Part shown: positions 13,761 to 26,589 of the stretch, piece after piece
How the letters are laid out: every line of letters starts with the position of its first letter
Numbering within the stretch: position 1 is the stretch's first letter
Assembly: GCA_016946835.1 (NCBI GenBank)
Contig: JACVTC010000015.1
Location: 1,812,001-1,876,000 of the forward strand
Direction of reading: 5' to 3'
Source: Neocallimastix lanati (nom. inval.)
Lineage: Eukaryota > Neocallimastigomycota > Neocallimastigomycetes > Neocallimastigales > Neocallimastigaceae
DNA: 64,000 nt
The notes under the pieces: model-generated
Databases searched by the model: none
Told to the model about the DNA's origin: nothing
What the model saw: only the letters and a program-made list of their open reading frames with translations
Position numbers and translations under genes: made by a program

Positions 13761-14469
13761 ATAGTCTAAATAGTTTTGGATATCATTATTTTTGAAATCA
13801 TTATTAATCGTTAGGTATTGCGAAATTATTTATTCTTCCAAATTAATATTATAAAATTTTATTTTTAAAAATTACTATATTCTTCAAATAGAACTCTAAT
13901 AAAAATTCTTTATATGGTCTTAATAAAATTTTGTTATTCTTAACTATTTATATTTTAGCTATAATATAAAAAATTTCATTGAAAATATTTTATTCCAAAA
14001 ATTATTACCAAACAAAAAATCAATTGCTAATTAAAATTTTACATTAAACTAAACCACAGTATTCTTAATGCAAAATTAGAAATAATAATAATCTTTATAT
14101 TAACAATTTAAATAAACCATAATTTCTAATGTAAATATAAATGAATAATAGTTAGTATATAAAAATATTGTAAAAAATATGAAATTCTTTCAAATATATA
14201 TTAATATAATTAGTAATAAGTATATTATATTCAAGATTATAATATTATTTGTTATAATTAAATATTTTATGAATTAACAATGCAACAAAAAATGTATTAA
14301 TCATATAATAATATATAAATATATGTATCAATATAATAATTTATATTTATATAATATTTAATTTTTATCATATATAAAGTTTAATTTATATACAGATGAA
14401 GAATTTGAAAAGGAAACGATCCTTATTAAAAGTAAGTTTTTACTGATTCCTTAATTTCTTATGGGTATA

Positions 14470-15180
14470 AAACCAATAACTTTGTAATTATCAATAGACT
14501 GCCTAAACTTCAAACTACCTCAATCTTAGCCGTTCATTCTCGTCCAAGTAACTGTCGAACCATTCTGATCAACATGATCCATTTGCAGTTAGCCATGGAG
14601 ATAGGTTTCAAGATAGAAGACTGACCTCTAACATTTTCTACTGCCACTGGTAAAGTGTTGATACGCTCTAACATCATGTTGTACAATACAAGCAGAAATT
14701 AATGCATGTCAAATTGCAATTAAAAATGTAATTTGGATAATAAACTTTATTAATGAACTAAATATATTACAAGAGAATATAATGAATTTACACTTTTATA
14801 TCGATAATAAATCTAGTTTGAGAACAATTGAAAATAGAATAATTAATGATCAAAATAAATTTTATTAAAAGTAATGTTCATTGCGGATTACCTGGATGAA
14901 TATAATTTAAAATTAGAATATATAAAAATAGACTATAACGTAGTTGATATATATACAAAAAATCTGAGTCCAACAAAGCATCATGAATTTTGTAGAAAAA
15001 TAATTAATTATATATAACAGAAATAAATAATGTACCAGAATTTATTGAGATTAATAATGAAAATTATAAAATAAATAAAAATAATATAGAAATAGAAGAT
15101 TTTAATATCAATGAAAGATACAGTAAACAAAATAAGATTAATAAACCAGATAAACAGGATGATAATATGGAACATTGATA
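14470..15180 (+). mobile_element. Ty1/copia fossil, RNase H end of pol
   Basis: A copia-type RNase H region reads in scattered frames. It has a D-R-F-Q-D-R-R-L-T-S-N stretch near 14590 (family: D-x-Q-D-R-R-S-T-S-G), then A-E-I-N-A-C-Q-I-A near 14690-14720, Y-I-D-N-K-S-S-L-R near 14800, and the C-terminal V-V-D-I-Y-T-K-N-L near 14940-14970. The family removes template RNA with this domain. An Asn-rich tail stays open to about 15175. The element is broken several times and no LTR was defined. Confidence 0.7.
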
Positions 15181-16149
15181 ATTATTTTATTTTTTTTTTG
15201 ATAAATGAAATTTCAAGTTCAGAGGTCCTTGTTATGAATTTCTAAGTATTACTATATAGAATAATTATTATTATATATTTATTAATTATAAATAATATAT
15301 CATGTGTTTATTATTTTATATATATTATTACTCATTGAAATAATAGTATAGTCATATGATATTCTACCAATTATTTTAATGCTCATATAATATATAATTT
15401 CATAAAAATATATTTATTAATAGTTAGTTCTTACTCACTAAAATATAATATTTTAATAATTAATGGATTAAAACATATCAATATATATAGTATCAACTAT
15501 ATTTGTTATTTTTCTAACAAATTTATTAATATATTAATTTAAAATTTAGTTTAATTTTAAGTTATAACATTTTAAGTTAGTTAGTTATATAATTATATGG
15601 GAAATTATTTATTAACCTTATTATTTAATTTTAATTAAGTTGAATTTAAGAGTTAAAACTAATAACTCATATTCAAACGAATGAATAATAATAATTTCAA
15701 TAATTTCCAATGATAAATAATATTTAATAAATATAATATAATAAATAAAATTATTAATTAAAAATATAATATTCGACTTGTTAATTTAACATTGATTTTA
15801 TATATATAATAAATTTAAGATTTATTAATTGTATTATTTATCACTATGGTATGGTTCATATTATAATATGAATATAATAATAATTAACACAAAAATAAAA
15901 GGTACAATAAAATAATTTGTTTTTAATTTAATAATTATTTTTTTAAAAATTATAAAAGAAAAATATTTAATAATATAATTATTATATTTAATAAAATATA
16001 AGTTATTTATAATATTTTATTTAACTAAAAATTTCATGTATTTATATTTTTTAATAAAATTAAAATTTGTAAAGTCAAACTATTTCTTAATAAACTAATC
16101 ATTAATTATTTTAATAGATAAAATATTTAAATTGAAATTAAATTATTAT
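15181..16149. other. AT-rich DNA after the copia pol fossil
   Basis: A/T-rich, with no gene recognised. A TGTTATGAATTTCTAAG stretch at about 15230 has the look of a copia LTR start, but no matching partner was found. Confidence 0.4.
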
Positions 16150-17727
16150 TTTTTCACCTTTATATATATCCTTCTCAGTTTTTTCAGCCAACTCTGCAAT
16201 CATATAGGCTTCTTGCAAGTCATCGTCTCTTGATAAAACAACCTGGGAACATGGAAAAACTCTTGAACTAATAAGTTTTTGGTAATCCCTATTAAGATAA
16301 TGATATGATCTTCTATAATTGTATTAAAATTCTTTATTGTCTCACCTTCCGTAATTTTCATATTTCTTATTATTGCCCACTTATTACCAGTAACATCTAA
16401 ATATACTTTGACCTCCTTCTGTATTTCAATAAATTTTGGACATCTTCATTATTTTTCTTGGACACTAAAGACTTTATGACGTCTCTTACTTCATCTTCTA
16501 CAGACGCCAAAACCCATGCAAATACCTTCTTCGACTCTGTAATATCATAAAGTGTAAGTCCTTTAAGTCTTCAACCTACTCAAATACATTTTTGTTGTAC
16601 TCTTCCAAATATGGAAGTTCTTTCTTTATTTTTGAAACATCTAACATAGTGAAAGTATATAAATATATATATATATATTTTTTGTAATTCTTATAAGTAT
16701 TTGTTTATTTTATGATTTCATAATAATTTGATAATTATGGTGTTGTAGAAATTAATATTATTTTATATATTTCATATATATTTATATTATTTTTTTATAT
16801 TTATTATAAATACCCTTTTATAGTTATATAATTATAAATGTTTATTTCTATTATTAAATTTATTCCTACTAAACCTTTAACTCTTATTAATTACCTCTAA
16901 ACTCTATAAATCTAATTATGTTATTATTTATTCACCTACAACTTATTTTATATAACTTATATTCTCTAAACTAATATACTATTTGTTATCTACTCTATAA
17001 CCTAATAGTAATATAATTTATCGCATATAATTATATCTTTAAATGAGCTATACTAAATAAGCTAATAACTTTAATTATTTATTTCTAATAAATACTAAAT
17101 ATAATTATCTAATTTTTAAACAACTATTATATTAGTTATTATTATTAATAAAATTTAAATATATATATATATATTATTTTTTATTTTAATCTTATTTTTA
17201 TTAATTTAATTTATTTATTTATAATTATTATTATTATTTTACATGTAATTTGTATAATTATTTAATTTATTTTCATAAAACTTCTAATAGACATATGCCC
17301 GGATTCTCCACCAAAAAGTTTGAGACATTGTATCTAATTTTATTTATGTTTACAGAAGCTTTATATTCTAAATCGAATAATTAATAGGAACTGTAATAAT
17401 ATTTCACTCTTATTATTTATTTTTTTATTGTATTAGTTTAGTTATTTATTGATTTTATTTTATTAAAAAAATTATACAGCTTTATTTTAAACAATAATAT
17501 TTATTAATATCAACCACAATCAAACATATTTATTGTTCTTTTTCTATTTCTTTAAACATCAGATTATTAGAACTCTTAACCATTACAATAAAAAAAGGAG
17601 AAAAGATACCTGACTTTGACATTAGATTTAATACATTATGCAACAATATTAGCCTTAAACTTGATAATCAAGTAATTACTTCTTACTATATTAACACATT
17701 TAGGAATTAGAATAGAATCTATGAAGC
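16150..17727 (-). mobile_element. Ty3/gypsy fossil J: LTR end, primer site and gag remnant
   Basis: On the minus strand, 16650 down to 16150 encodes a gag remnant, starting near M-L-D-V-S-K-I-K-K-E-L. Further on it has S-R-D-D-D-L-Q-E-A-Y-M-I-A-E-L-A-E-K, alignable by eye with the K-D-D-I-S-L-N-R-A-F-D-I-A-E-K stretch of element C. A primer-site-like sequence lies upstream on that strand (17313 to 17297). The putative 5' LTR to its right is cut off where element A begins at 17728. The element is broken more than once, has no pol, and is old. Confidence 0.6.
17297..17313 (-). promoter_or_regulatory. Primer binding site of gypsy fossil J
   Basis: On the minus strand this reads TGGTGGAGAATCCGGGC, beginning with the TGG that pairs with a tRNA's CCA. 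It closely resembles the primer sites of B and C (TGGTGGAGATATCGGGG). The primer would be a tRNA whose 5' end begins GGAGAAT or GGAGATA. Confidence 0.6.
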
Positions 17728-18261
17728 TGTAACGAGCTGGTCACTATTATATCAATAGGCAACACTGGAAAATTAATAATAAGTTAAAATGTCTTTTTAA
17801 AAAATTTTTTTATTAATTTATTAAAATAAAATTTATTAAAGTAATTATTTATAAATTAATTAACTAATTTTGTAATATATCAAATTATTTATTATTAATT
17901 GATTAATAAAAGCACGAATTAAAAATATTTCTTTTGTGAAAATTTTACTCATATTTATACTTTTTACGGAAAAACAGTTTGTATGATTTTCAAAAATTTT
18001 AAAATCCTAGAAAAATCGTTTAAAACTGATTTTCGTGGTTAATTTAGAAACTAATGGAAGAAAGGATAAAATAAAATAAAAAATTCAATTTGATTATTAA
18101 GAATTTCTACGAAATTTTTAAAGAAAATACAGAAAGAATTAACTAGAACAATGAAAATAAAATATTCAAAAAGTAGGTTTAAGTGTGAATCAAACTCGAG
18201 TAGTTCGATTCATGGCTATAGCTCTAGCAGCTATACCAAGATTTTTTTTTACAAATTTTAG
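17728..18261 (-). repeat. LTR of element A (3' copy)
   Basis: Starts TGTAACGAGC on the plus strand and matches 23813-24344. In the sense direction it has a TATA-like AAAAAGTATAAATATG (17965-17950), the likely promoter. Near its sense start, about 18240-18175, it carries TGGTATAGCTG and GTTTGATTC, resembling tRNA A and B boxes. Confidence 0.85.
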
Positions 18262-21200
18262 TATTCCTTAAATGGATTCGGATACCAGACAAATCTTAAA
18301 TTTAAATTATTTTCATAATAATAAAAACTAATCTATATTAATAATATATAAAATAAATTTTTAATCAAAGAATTATACATGAGTAAATTTTCAAATACAT
18401 GTTAATAATAAAATACATGAAATATTTAGATTTAAAAATATAGTATGTAAAAAGGAACTATTTAAGATATATTTTTTTTTTGTATAAAATTAAAATATTA
18501 AACTATAAATGATAATAATAATATTGATAATAGTAAAAAAATAAAATGTATAATTATTTATTGTCATTGAATTTTTTAATAAGTTCTGGACAGTTAAGAT
18601 TGCTTTCGGGTTCCCAGGATGCATCGGATAATGGATAGCCTTTCCATTTTATAAGATATTGTGTTTTTCCATAATGTTTTCTTACATCAAGAATTTCCTC
18701 TACTTCAAATTCTTCTTCTTCATTTATATTTATTGGTGGTGGTGGTTCTTGTTTTCTACCAAAGTTATCTTCATAAATAGTTTCAAGTTCGGATACATGA
18801 ATCACAGAGTGTATTTTTAAGTTGTTTGGTAATTCTAATTGGAACGATACAGGTGAGATTTTCTTGATAATTTTAAAAGGTCCAAGTTTTCTAGTTCTTA
18901 ATTTTTTATTACCTTTATGTATTACAAGTGAGCTGTTCAACCATACTTTATCACCACGTTTAAAATTTGGTGCATCAGATCGATGTTTATTTGCAAATTG
19001 TTCTTGTTTCTTACTTGCTTCCTTTAAATTTTCTTTTAGTTCTTTGGCTAATTCTGAAAAATCTTTTATTATTTCATCAGCTCGTGGTACATTTGAACTA
19101 CTAGAAAATGCAGGTGAATGTCTTGGATTGTAGCCATAATTTGCAAAAAATGGGGAATGTTTAATTGATTCTTGTACTGCATTATTATAACTAAATTCTG
19201 CAAGGAATAAATATTTTGACCAGCCAGAGCCACGAAAATTAGCATAGCATCTTAGATATTGTTCGATAACGGAGTTTACCCTCTCCGTCAAACCGTTTGA
19301 TGGTGAAAAGGAGAAGCAAGTTTCATGTTTATTCGAAAAGACTTACATATAGCAGACCAAAATTTAGAGGTGAATTGGGTGCCTCTATCAGAAATAATTT
19401 CAGAAGGAAGTCCATGAAGGCGAAAAATATTGTTCATAAAAGAGGTAGCAGTATCAATAATAGAAGGAACTTTTGGGAAAGGAATAAAATGACCCATTTT
19501 AGTAAAGCGGTCAATCACTACAAAAATGCAAGTAAACCCATTAGATAATGGAAGGTCTGTAATAAAATCCATAGAAAGAGAAGACCAAGGTTTTGAAGGA
19601 ATTACGAGAGGTTGGAGAAAACCATAGGGTTTATGTTTAAAATCTTTTGAACACGAACAAGTATCACAAGAACGAATGTAATTTTTAACATCAGAGTCCA
19701 CCAAAAGTCACGATATATTAGATAAGTCTTCTTAATTCCATAATGACCAGCTGAGGGAGAATCATGGCAGATGTTAAGAACGGTAGAACGACATTTTGGA
19801 GGAACATAGATTTTATTTTGAATAGAAGAAAACTGTTACTAATAGAAAAGTTTTTTAATCTGGAATTGTTGGAATCATTTGAATTTAATTCATTATAAAT
19901 GTCAGAATAAAATTCATCATTTTTGCATTCATTTAAAATTTGATCATTGAGGGAAGAAACAAAAGAAGTAATAGCACAGAAATTTTCTGGACGAAGAACA
20001 GTAAATAGAACATCACAAGAAGAAAGGTTATCGTTTTCTGAGGTATAGTCAGGTTGACGGGAAAGAGCATCAGGTTTACCATTAGCGGAACCAGCACGAT
20101 AAACAATTTTAAAATTGAATTCAGAAAGGAAAAGGGCCCAGCGAACCAAGCGTTGAGTCATTTTCTCTGGTTTCTTTTGATATAAGAGATTCCGATGGTC
20201 AGAGAAAAATCTGAAAGGAGTAGAGGTGCCTTTTAATAAATGCCTCCATTGTTCAAGGGCTTCTACGATAGCTAAAAGTTCTTTATCGTAGATAGGATAA
20301 TTACGTTAGGCAGAAGTTAGAGATCTATAAAGGAATGAAACTGGGTGAACTTTATTATCTTTAGAAGAAGTTTGTGAGAGAATAGCTCCTATCGCAAAAT
20401 TATTGCTATCAGTCTCAACAAGAAAAGGAAGATCACGATTGGGATAGACTAAAACAGGAGCAGAAGAAAACTTTGATTTGATGTTATCAAATGCGGTTTG
20501 AGTTTCAGTAGACCAATGAAATTTAGAGTTTTTCTTTAATAAACAATGAAGAGGATGAGCAATGGATGCAAAACTAGGAATAAATCGTCGATAATAATTC
20601 GCAAGTCCGAGAAATGATTATAATTCTTTAACATTTTTAGGGATAGGCCATTCTAAAATAGAAGAAACTTTTTTAGGGTCCATGAATATTCCATCTGAAG
20701 AAATTCTATGACCAAGGGAGTCCAAGAAAGGTACACAAAATTCACATTTTTTCAATTTTGCATATAAGCCAGCTTTTCTTAATCTTTTTAAAACTTCAAT
20801 AAGATGTTGGAAGTGAATATCCATGTCAGGAGAAAAAATAATTATATCATCGATATAACAATAAATGAAAGAATTAATAATGTCTTCAAATATATCATTA
20901 ATAAAATGTTGAAATACCGCAGGTGCATTTTTTAATCCAAAAGGCATGATTAGATACTCATAGTGACCATATTTGCATGTGAATGTTGTTTTATATTCGT
21001 CACCTTCTTTGATCCTAATCAAATTATATGCTGAACGAAAATCTAATTTAGAGAAGACTTCGCCTTTACTAAGATTTTCTAGCATATCATTAATTAATGG
21101 AAGAGGATATGAGTCTCGGATAGTGACTTCATTTAAAGGTCGATAATCTACTACAAGCCTAAGATCATTAACGTCTTTCTTAGGAACAAAGAAAACAGAA

Positions 21201-22845
21201 GCAGCGGCTGGGTATTTAGATTTTCTAATAAATTTTTTATCTTCATTTTCTTTAATATAATTTTTTAAAGCAAGGGATTCTTTTTCAGTTAAGAGATAAA
21301 TTGGACCATGATGTAGTTTTGCATTTTGTTTAAGTTTAATCTCCCAATCATAAGGACGATGAGGAGGTAATTCATTAGCAGATTTTTCGTCAAATACATC
21401 TGAATGGAAGAAGTTTTGCAGGTAATATTTTTTGAATATTATTATTTGTTTCATTATGTTCTTCATTCTTATTTGAGTTATATTCTTCAGTACAAATAGA
21501 AGCAGTAAAAGATGATGGAATAACAAGTCAGTTAGCAATGTAATGATTTGATTTAAAAAAAAGTTTATTTGAAGTAAAGTCTATAGTAGAGTTATGAGTA
21601 AAAAGTCATTCTGTTCCAAGAATTGCACAATAAGATGGAAGGTCAACTACATTAAATTGTATTTTACAAATATGGTTTTCATATTGAATGGAAACAGGTG
21701 AGGTTTTTCCTAAGATTTGTTGTTTACCTCCAATTCCAGTAACTCTAGGAAAATCAGATTGAGTAGAGTAAGGGATATTATATTCTTTAACAAAATAAAC
21801 ATCGATTAAGTTGAGTTGAGATCCTGAACAAGGAGAATTTTGGTTTTTGTTTTAGAATTAAACTTTAATAGTAAATTCATAAATTGAAAGTTTTACGTTC
21901 GGGAGATCAGAAATTCTTGGTCTGGGAATAGTAGTATGTTCTGGATTGCTGATGTGCACATTACTTGAAGAGCTTTTGAATATATTTCTTAAGGGACAGT
22001 TATTAAGTGAATGTTCAGAAGAACCACAGTACATGCAAAGATTTTCTTTTCTTCTTCTATCCTTTTTTTCTTTTGATAATGAACTGTGAATATTAAATCT
22101 TGGTTTTCCTTTGGGTGTCTTCTATTATTATTGTTATTATTTGAATGATTTTGAGGATTGAAGAATTGTCTTCTGGTTGAAAGTCGAGAATCAAGTCTAG
22201 CAACAATTGTTTGTAGAGCATAAAGGGATTGGGGTCCAGGGAACATTTCAAGTATCTTAGTAGCTATTTGATCATTTAATCCGGCAATAAATGCGTCCAT
22301 TTTAGCTTCTTCATTCCATGAAGACTCATCAGCATACTTGTTGAATTCATGAATATAGTTTCTAATGTCTCCAAGTCTTTTTTGCTTAATTGTTCGTAAC
22401 TTTTGATTTACTACGGAGGTGGCATCATTGTTTCCAAACATAGCTTTAAGTCTTCTAACAAATGCTTCATAGTTGTTCAAGCATGGATCTCTGTTTTTTA
22501 TCAGAGATGCAGCCCAATTCATAGCTGAACCATAGAGCTGGGTTATCAAGTATACAATTTTTGTTTCATCATCAGCAAATCTGTCAGGATATAGAATAAA
22601 AACTAACTCAATTTTAGCTAAAAATCCTTTAAAGAAACGACGGTCTCCAGAAAAGCCAGTTTTAAAAGCAGAATTATTATTAATAAAATTGTCTTGTTCC
22701 ATCTTTATGTATATGTATATATATATATATTTTTTTTTTAAAATTAGAAAATGATAATAATAAATCAATTTTTTTACAATAAAAATTAAGTAACTAGAAT
22801 ATAATCACAACACAAAAAAAAACAAATTCTGTTACTTATAACAAG

Positions 22846-23205
22846 TAGGCGAACAAATTTATAAAAGCCTAAAATAAAAGATAAAAACTATATAATTTTA
22901 ACGTCACTTCGCAAGAATGACAAGGGTTTTATCAGGAATCGAACCTAACCCACCTCTTATTTTATGGGTGAGTGAACAAACTATCACCTGTTGAAGTGTG
23001 TAGTTACCCTCAAGAGTTGAAGGTTTTATAGTTCTAGGTCGTAATTACCTATTTTTCAAAGGTTGGGTCCTTTGAGATACTCGCGTTTACTATCTACAAA
23101 ATTTTTGCAAAATAGTAAATAAGAGTTTATGAAATTAATATTTGGCAAGCCGACACTGTCTATACTCAAATATTAACTTCTTAAATTTGTTTACTTTTTT
23201 ACAAT
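22846..23205 (-). promoter_or_regulatory. Leader module Y in element A
   Basis: This block of about 360 bp between A's 5' LTR and gag matches, in the sense direction, 45395-45750 in the leader of element C. Long identical runs include TTCATAAACTCTTATTTAC, AACTATAAAACCTTCA and TTATAAATTTGTTCGCC. It contains a T-arm-like hairpin around TTAGGTTCGATTCCTGA. It is richer in G and C than its flanks and does not look coding. A role in translation, packaging or priming is inference only. Confidence 0.8.
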
Positions 23206-23812
23206 TACCTTTTAAATTGATTTATTATTTATTTAATTCTTCCTTAAAGAAGAATATAACAATTAAAATTAAATTTTCAAAAATTTTTTAATACTAAATC
23301 TTTTATTTATTTCTTTTCCGCACCGCTGTTCATTCAGTTTATCAACCGAAGAGCTGCAATGTGGGTCTTACGCCTCTACCTACCAGCGTGGGTCGGTTAC
23401 GTACTTAGAAATGTATAAAATAAAAGATTTAAAATGTGTGGTAAGGAAGTATTATATGAAACCTCCCTTGTTTGTATTAAATATTATTTTGTTAATTTCT
23501 TTTATAAAAAGAAGTGAGAATTTAATTTCAAGTTTAATAATATAAATTCCAAGGATGATAATTCTAGCAATGCTGATGGTGAATACAACTAATAGATAAA
23601 ATAATTTAAGGATACTTAGGAAAATATTAAAATTAATATACAAGCTTTAACAGAGTTCTGAGGGAAAGAGCGCAAATCTTAAAGTGGATGGGATTCCTTA
23701 ACAGGGGTTCCTAGAGTAGATGGGATTCCTTACAGGGGTTCCTAAAGTAGATTTACAAAAGATTTTTTTTTTTCAATGTCAGGTATTGCTTATTATTCGT
23801 GGATGCTTTTAT
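23206..23812 (-). other. Rest of element A leader, with a 32-bp tandem duplication
   Basis: This stretch holds a G+C-richer island at about 23320-23405 and a two-copy repeat at 23684-23715 and 23716-23746 (core GATGGGATTCCTTA plus CAGGGGTTCCTA), close to the 5' LTR. No TGG-type primer site was seen next to the LTR, so the priming mode is unclear. Confidence 0.6.
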
Positions 23813-24344
23813 TGTAACGAGCTGGTCACTTATATAGTAATAGGCAACACTGGAAAATTAATAATAAGTTAAAATGTCTTTTTAAAAAATTTTGTTTTAT
23901 TAATTTATTAAAATAAAATTTATTAAAGTAATTATTTATTAATTAATTAACTAATTTTATAATATATCAAATTATTTATTATTAATTGATTAATAAAAGC
24001 ACAAATTAAAAATATTTCTTTTGTGAAAATTTTACTCATTATTTATACTTTTTACGGAAAAACAGTTTGTATGATTTTCAAAAATTTTAAAATCCTAGAA
24101 AAATCGTTTAAAACTGATTTTCTTGGTTAATTTAGAAACTAATGGAAGAAAGGATAAAATAAAAAATTCAATTTGATTATTAAGAATATCTATGAAATTT
24201 TTAAAGAAAATACAGAAAGAATTAACTAGAACAATGAAAATAAAATATTCAAAAAGTAGGTTTAAGTGTGAATCAAACTCGAGTAGTTCGATTCATGGCT
24301 ATAGCTCTAACAGCAATACCAAGATTTCCTTTTACAAATTTTAG
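23813..24344 (-). repeat. LTR of element A (5' copy)
   Basis: Partner of 17728-18261. Element B begins immediately after AATTTTAG. After B, 36110-36120 reads GATTCGTTACA, whose CGTTACA mirrors the LTR's first TGTAACG. The last bases of this LTR are therefore probably stranded on the far side of B, meaning B inserted inside it. Confidence 0.8.
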
Positions 24345-25152
24345 TGGTAAAGAATGAATTAATAACATTTATTTTGTTATAAAATATTATTAATTATTCT
24401 TTAAATAAGTGTTCTTTCCTATATTCTTGATAACCTAAACCTCATTGTAAAAATAATTTATTTTAATATAAACTAAATTTAACTTGTAAATAATATTAAT
24501 CTTAATTAATTAATTTGTTGTATATTATTAAACATATGTATATATTAAAATATTATTGTAAATATTAAAAATTATATACTTTTAAGATATAAAATTATTA
24601 AAATTATTAATTAAATATTATTATAAAAATTATTATAAAATTATTAAAATTATTAATTAAATATTATAAAAATTTTATTTTATTTTTGAAAATAGTTACA
24701 AGTATTATTTAAAATAATTAAAGATTATTAAATTTATTATATTAATCTTTAAAACATTTTATTTAACTTAAAATATCAAAGAAAATAGTAAAAGATATTT
24801 TCTATATATTTATTTTATAATTATTTCTAATTAAATTTTATTTAATATTACATTATTATATTTATAAAAATTAAAACAAAAATGAATTATTGATATAAAA
24901 TTAATTCAATAATTCTATACAATTCTTTAAATTATAAACAAATAATTATACCTTAAATTTACAAAAAAATATAAATATTGTAAAAATTTCTTAAAAATTA
25001 TATATATTCGAAATAAATTTTTATACTAATAAATAATAAATAAATTTAATTAAAACAAAAAAATTTTTTTTTATAATTTAAAATCAAAGCAGGGTAATCA
25101 CCATCCCCCCTGCTTGATTTTAAAGCTCGACGTACTAACCCCGAGTCTACCA
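24345..25152 (+). repeat. LTR of element B (5' copy)
   Basis: TGGTAAAGAATGAATTAATAAC at the start and GAGTCTACCA at the end match 35137-36105. Near the 3' end it has AAAATCAAAGCAGGGTAA followed by a CCCTGCTTGATTTTA inverted partner, a strong hairpin present in both copies (about 25080-25124). A TATA-like AAAAAAATATAAATA lies at about 24963. Confidence 0.88.
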
Positions 25153-25156
25153 AAAT

Positions 25157-25173
25157 TGGTGGAGATATCGGGG
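25157..25173 (+). promoter_or_regulatory. Primer binding site of element B
   Basis: TGGTGGAGATATCGGGG, 4 nt after the LTR. It is identical to the site of element C (44968-44984), so both should prime from the same tRNA, one beginning GGAGATA. I cannot name the amino acid from the sequence alone. Confidence 0.75.
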
Positions 25174-25379
25174 AAGAAGAAGGAGATGATGATGATGAAG
25201 AAGAAGAAGAAGAAGAAGCTACTGGAACCATTAGAATATTTTTTTAAATTAAATTTAATCGAATTAAATTAAATTTTTAAAACAAAAAAAAAAAAAAAAA
25301 AAAAAATTTTTTTCTTTGATTTTAAACTTTCATCATCATCATAATTTTTTTGTTATCGGTTTTTGTGTTGTGGTTGTTG

Positions 25380-25740
25380 TTGTTGTAAAAATTAACATCA
25401 GTTTTATTTGGTCTTCGCGTGCTCCAAATAAAACTATATACTGGGTTACTGCGTAAGATAGCAGTTATAATTTTTGTTATAATTGGGAGTAGTTTAATTG
25501 GGTACTTGTGGAAGGGGTTAATACTGAAACATATTAGCCACCGGCCAGATATAAGTTAAATACTGTTGGGAAGCAGAAATTAACTTATGAGCCACCCATT
25601 ATACGTTCAACACGGTTTGGGTGTCCACATACCTGACTTAGGTTAAATTCACTTAGTATACCGAAATACTAAGGTCCCTCTGCTTGGTCGGCAGTTGTAA
25701 TAGATAGCGGTTTTTCAAGTTGTATTAGGTTTGTTAATTT
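25380..25740 (+). promoter_or_regulatory. Structured leader island of element B
   Basis: A G+C-richer block without a sustained frame, holding three perfect hairpins: a 12-bp stem (25400-25411 with 25424-25435), a 9-bp stem (25551-25559 with 25580-25588) and an 8-bp stem (25652-25659 with 25666-25673). It follows an A-run at about 25283-25306. It is probably part of the element's RNA leader; function unknown. Confidence 0.65.
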
Positions 25741-26589
25741 ACCTTGTTTTTAATTAAGTTTATTTGTTTTTTTTAAGTTGTAATTATATAAACTTAATAA
25801 TAATTGTAATTGTAATTGTAAATATTGTAATAATAACCGATAACAAATAAATAAAAAAAAAAAAAAAAAATATTAATTTTTGTGGAATGCGGTCCATTTC
25901 GCCAATTTTTTTTTTTTGAAATTTTAATAAGCCATCTATTTATTTGTGGCTTTTAAAATTTATATTATTACGCCATAAAATTTAATATAATTTTAAGTAA
26001 AAAAGAAATAAATGTATAAATAAATAAGTAAATAAATAAATAAATAAAAATTAAAAAGGTCAATAAAAAATAAAATATTTTTATATAATTTTTTTTTTTG
26101 ACAATCATGTTATAAGGAAAATGATAAATAATTATTTTCCTTATAACCTTATTTTTTATATTTTATTATTAATATTTATATTATATTTTTATATTTTATA
26201 TTTTATTATTGATATTATATTTTTATATTTTTCTATTAATATTATATTTTTATATTTTTATATTTTTATATTTTATTATTAATATCAATATAATATTTTT
26301 ATATTTTATTATTAAAAAATTTTATTTTATAAATTTATTTTTAAATTAATATTATTTAAAATATTAATTTTTTATATTATAACTAAAACTTTAGTTGTTA
26401 TTATAACATCTTAATAATAGAATTAAACCTTTTATTTTGTATATAATTTATAAATAAAATATTAAATAATAATAAAAATTACAAAATAATATTTTTATAA
26501 AACTTAAATTATAGCTGTAAATTGAAATTTCAAAAATTAAAATTTGTTGTTCACATTTCAATTACTATTTATATATTACAGCAACCGTT

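Larger units (their letters stand above)
17728..24344 (-). mobile_element. Ty3/gypsy chromodomain retrotransposon A (broken)
   Basis: This chromovirus-type gypsy element is read from right to left. Its parts are a 5' LTR (23813-24344), a leader, gag (about 22700-21990), protease (about 21850-21550), reverse transcriptase (about 21450-20650, with Y-I-D-D-I-I-I-F), RNase H (about 20600-20050), integrase (about 19800-18750) and a C-terminal chromodomain (about 18730-18560, with Y-L-I-K-W-K-G-Y and S-W-E-P-E), then a 3' LTR (17728-18261). In the family the chromodomain guides integration to chromatin marks. The LTRs differ by roughly 15 substitutions and a few small indels over about 530 bp, giving intermediate age. 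It is broken, with about half a dozen interruptions. Element B sits at the outer end of its 5' LTR. Confidence 0.88.

Noticed and set aside
18822-19548. Plus-strand open frames opposite element A pol
   Set aside because: Antisense shadows of integrase coding sequence on the minus strand.
22703-22768. Upstream extension of element A gag
   Set aside because: The extra residues are Tyr-Ile repeats from an AT dinucleotide run; the likely start is the ATG at 22700-22702.
25470-25720. A copy of module X in element B
   Set aside because: Only short similarities (TAAGTTAAA, TGGGAAGC) in partial order; too weak to call homologous.
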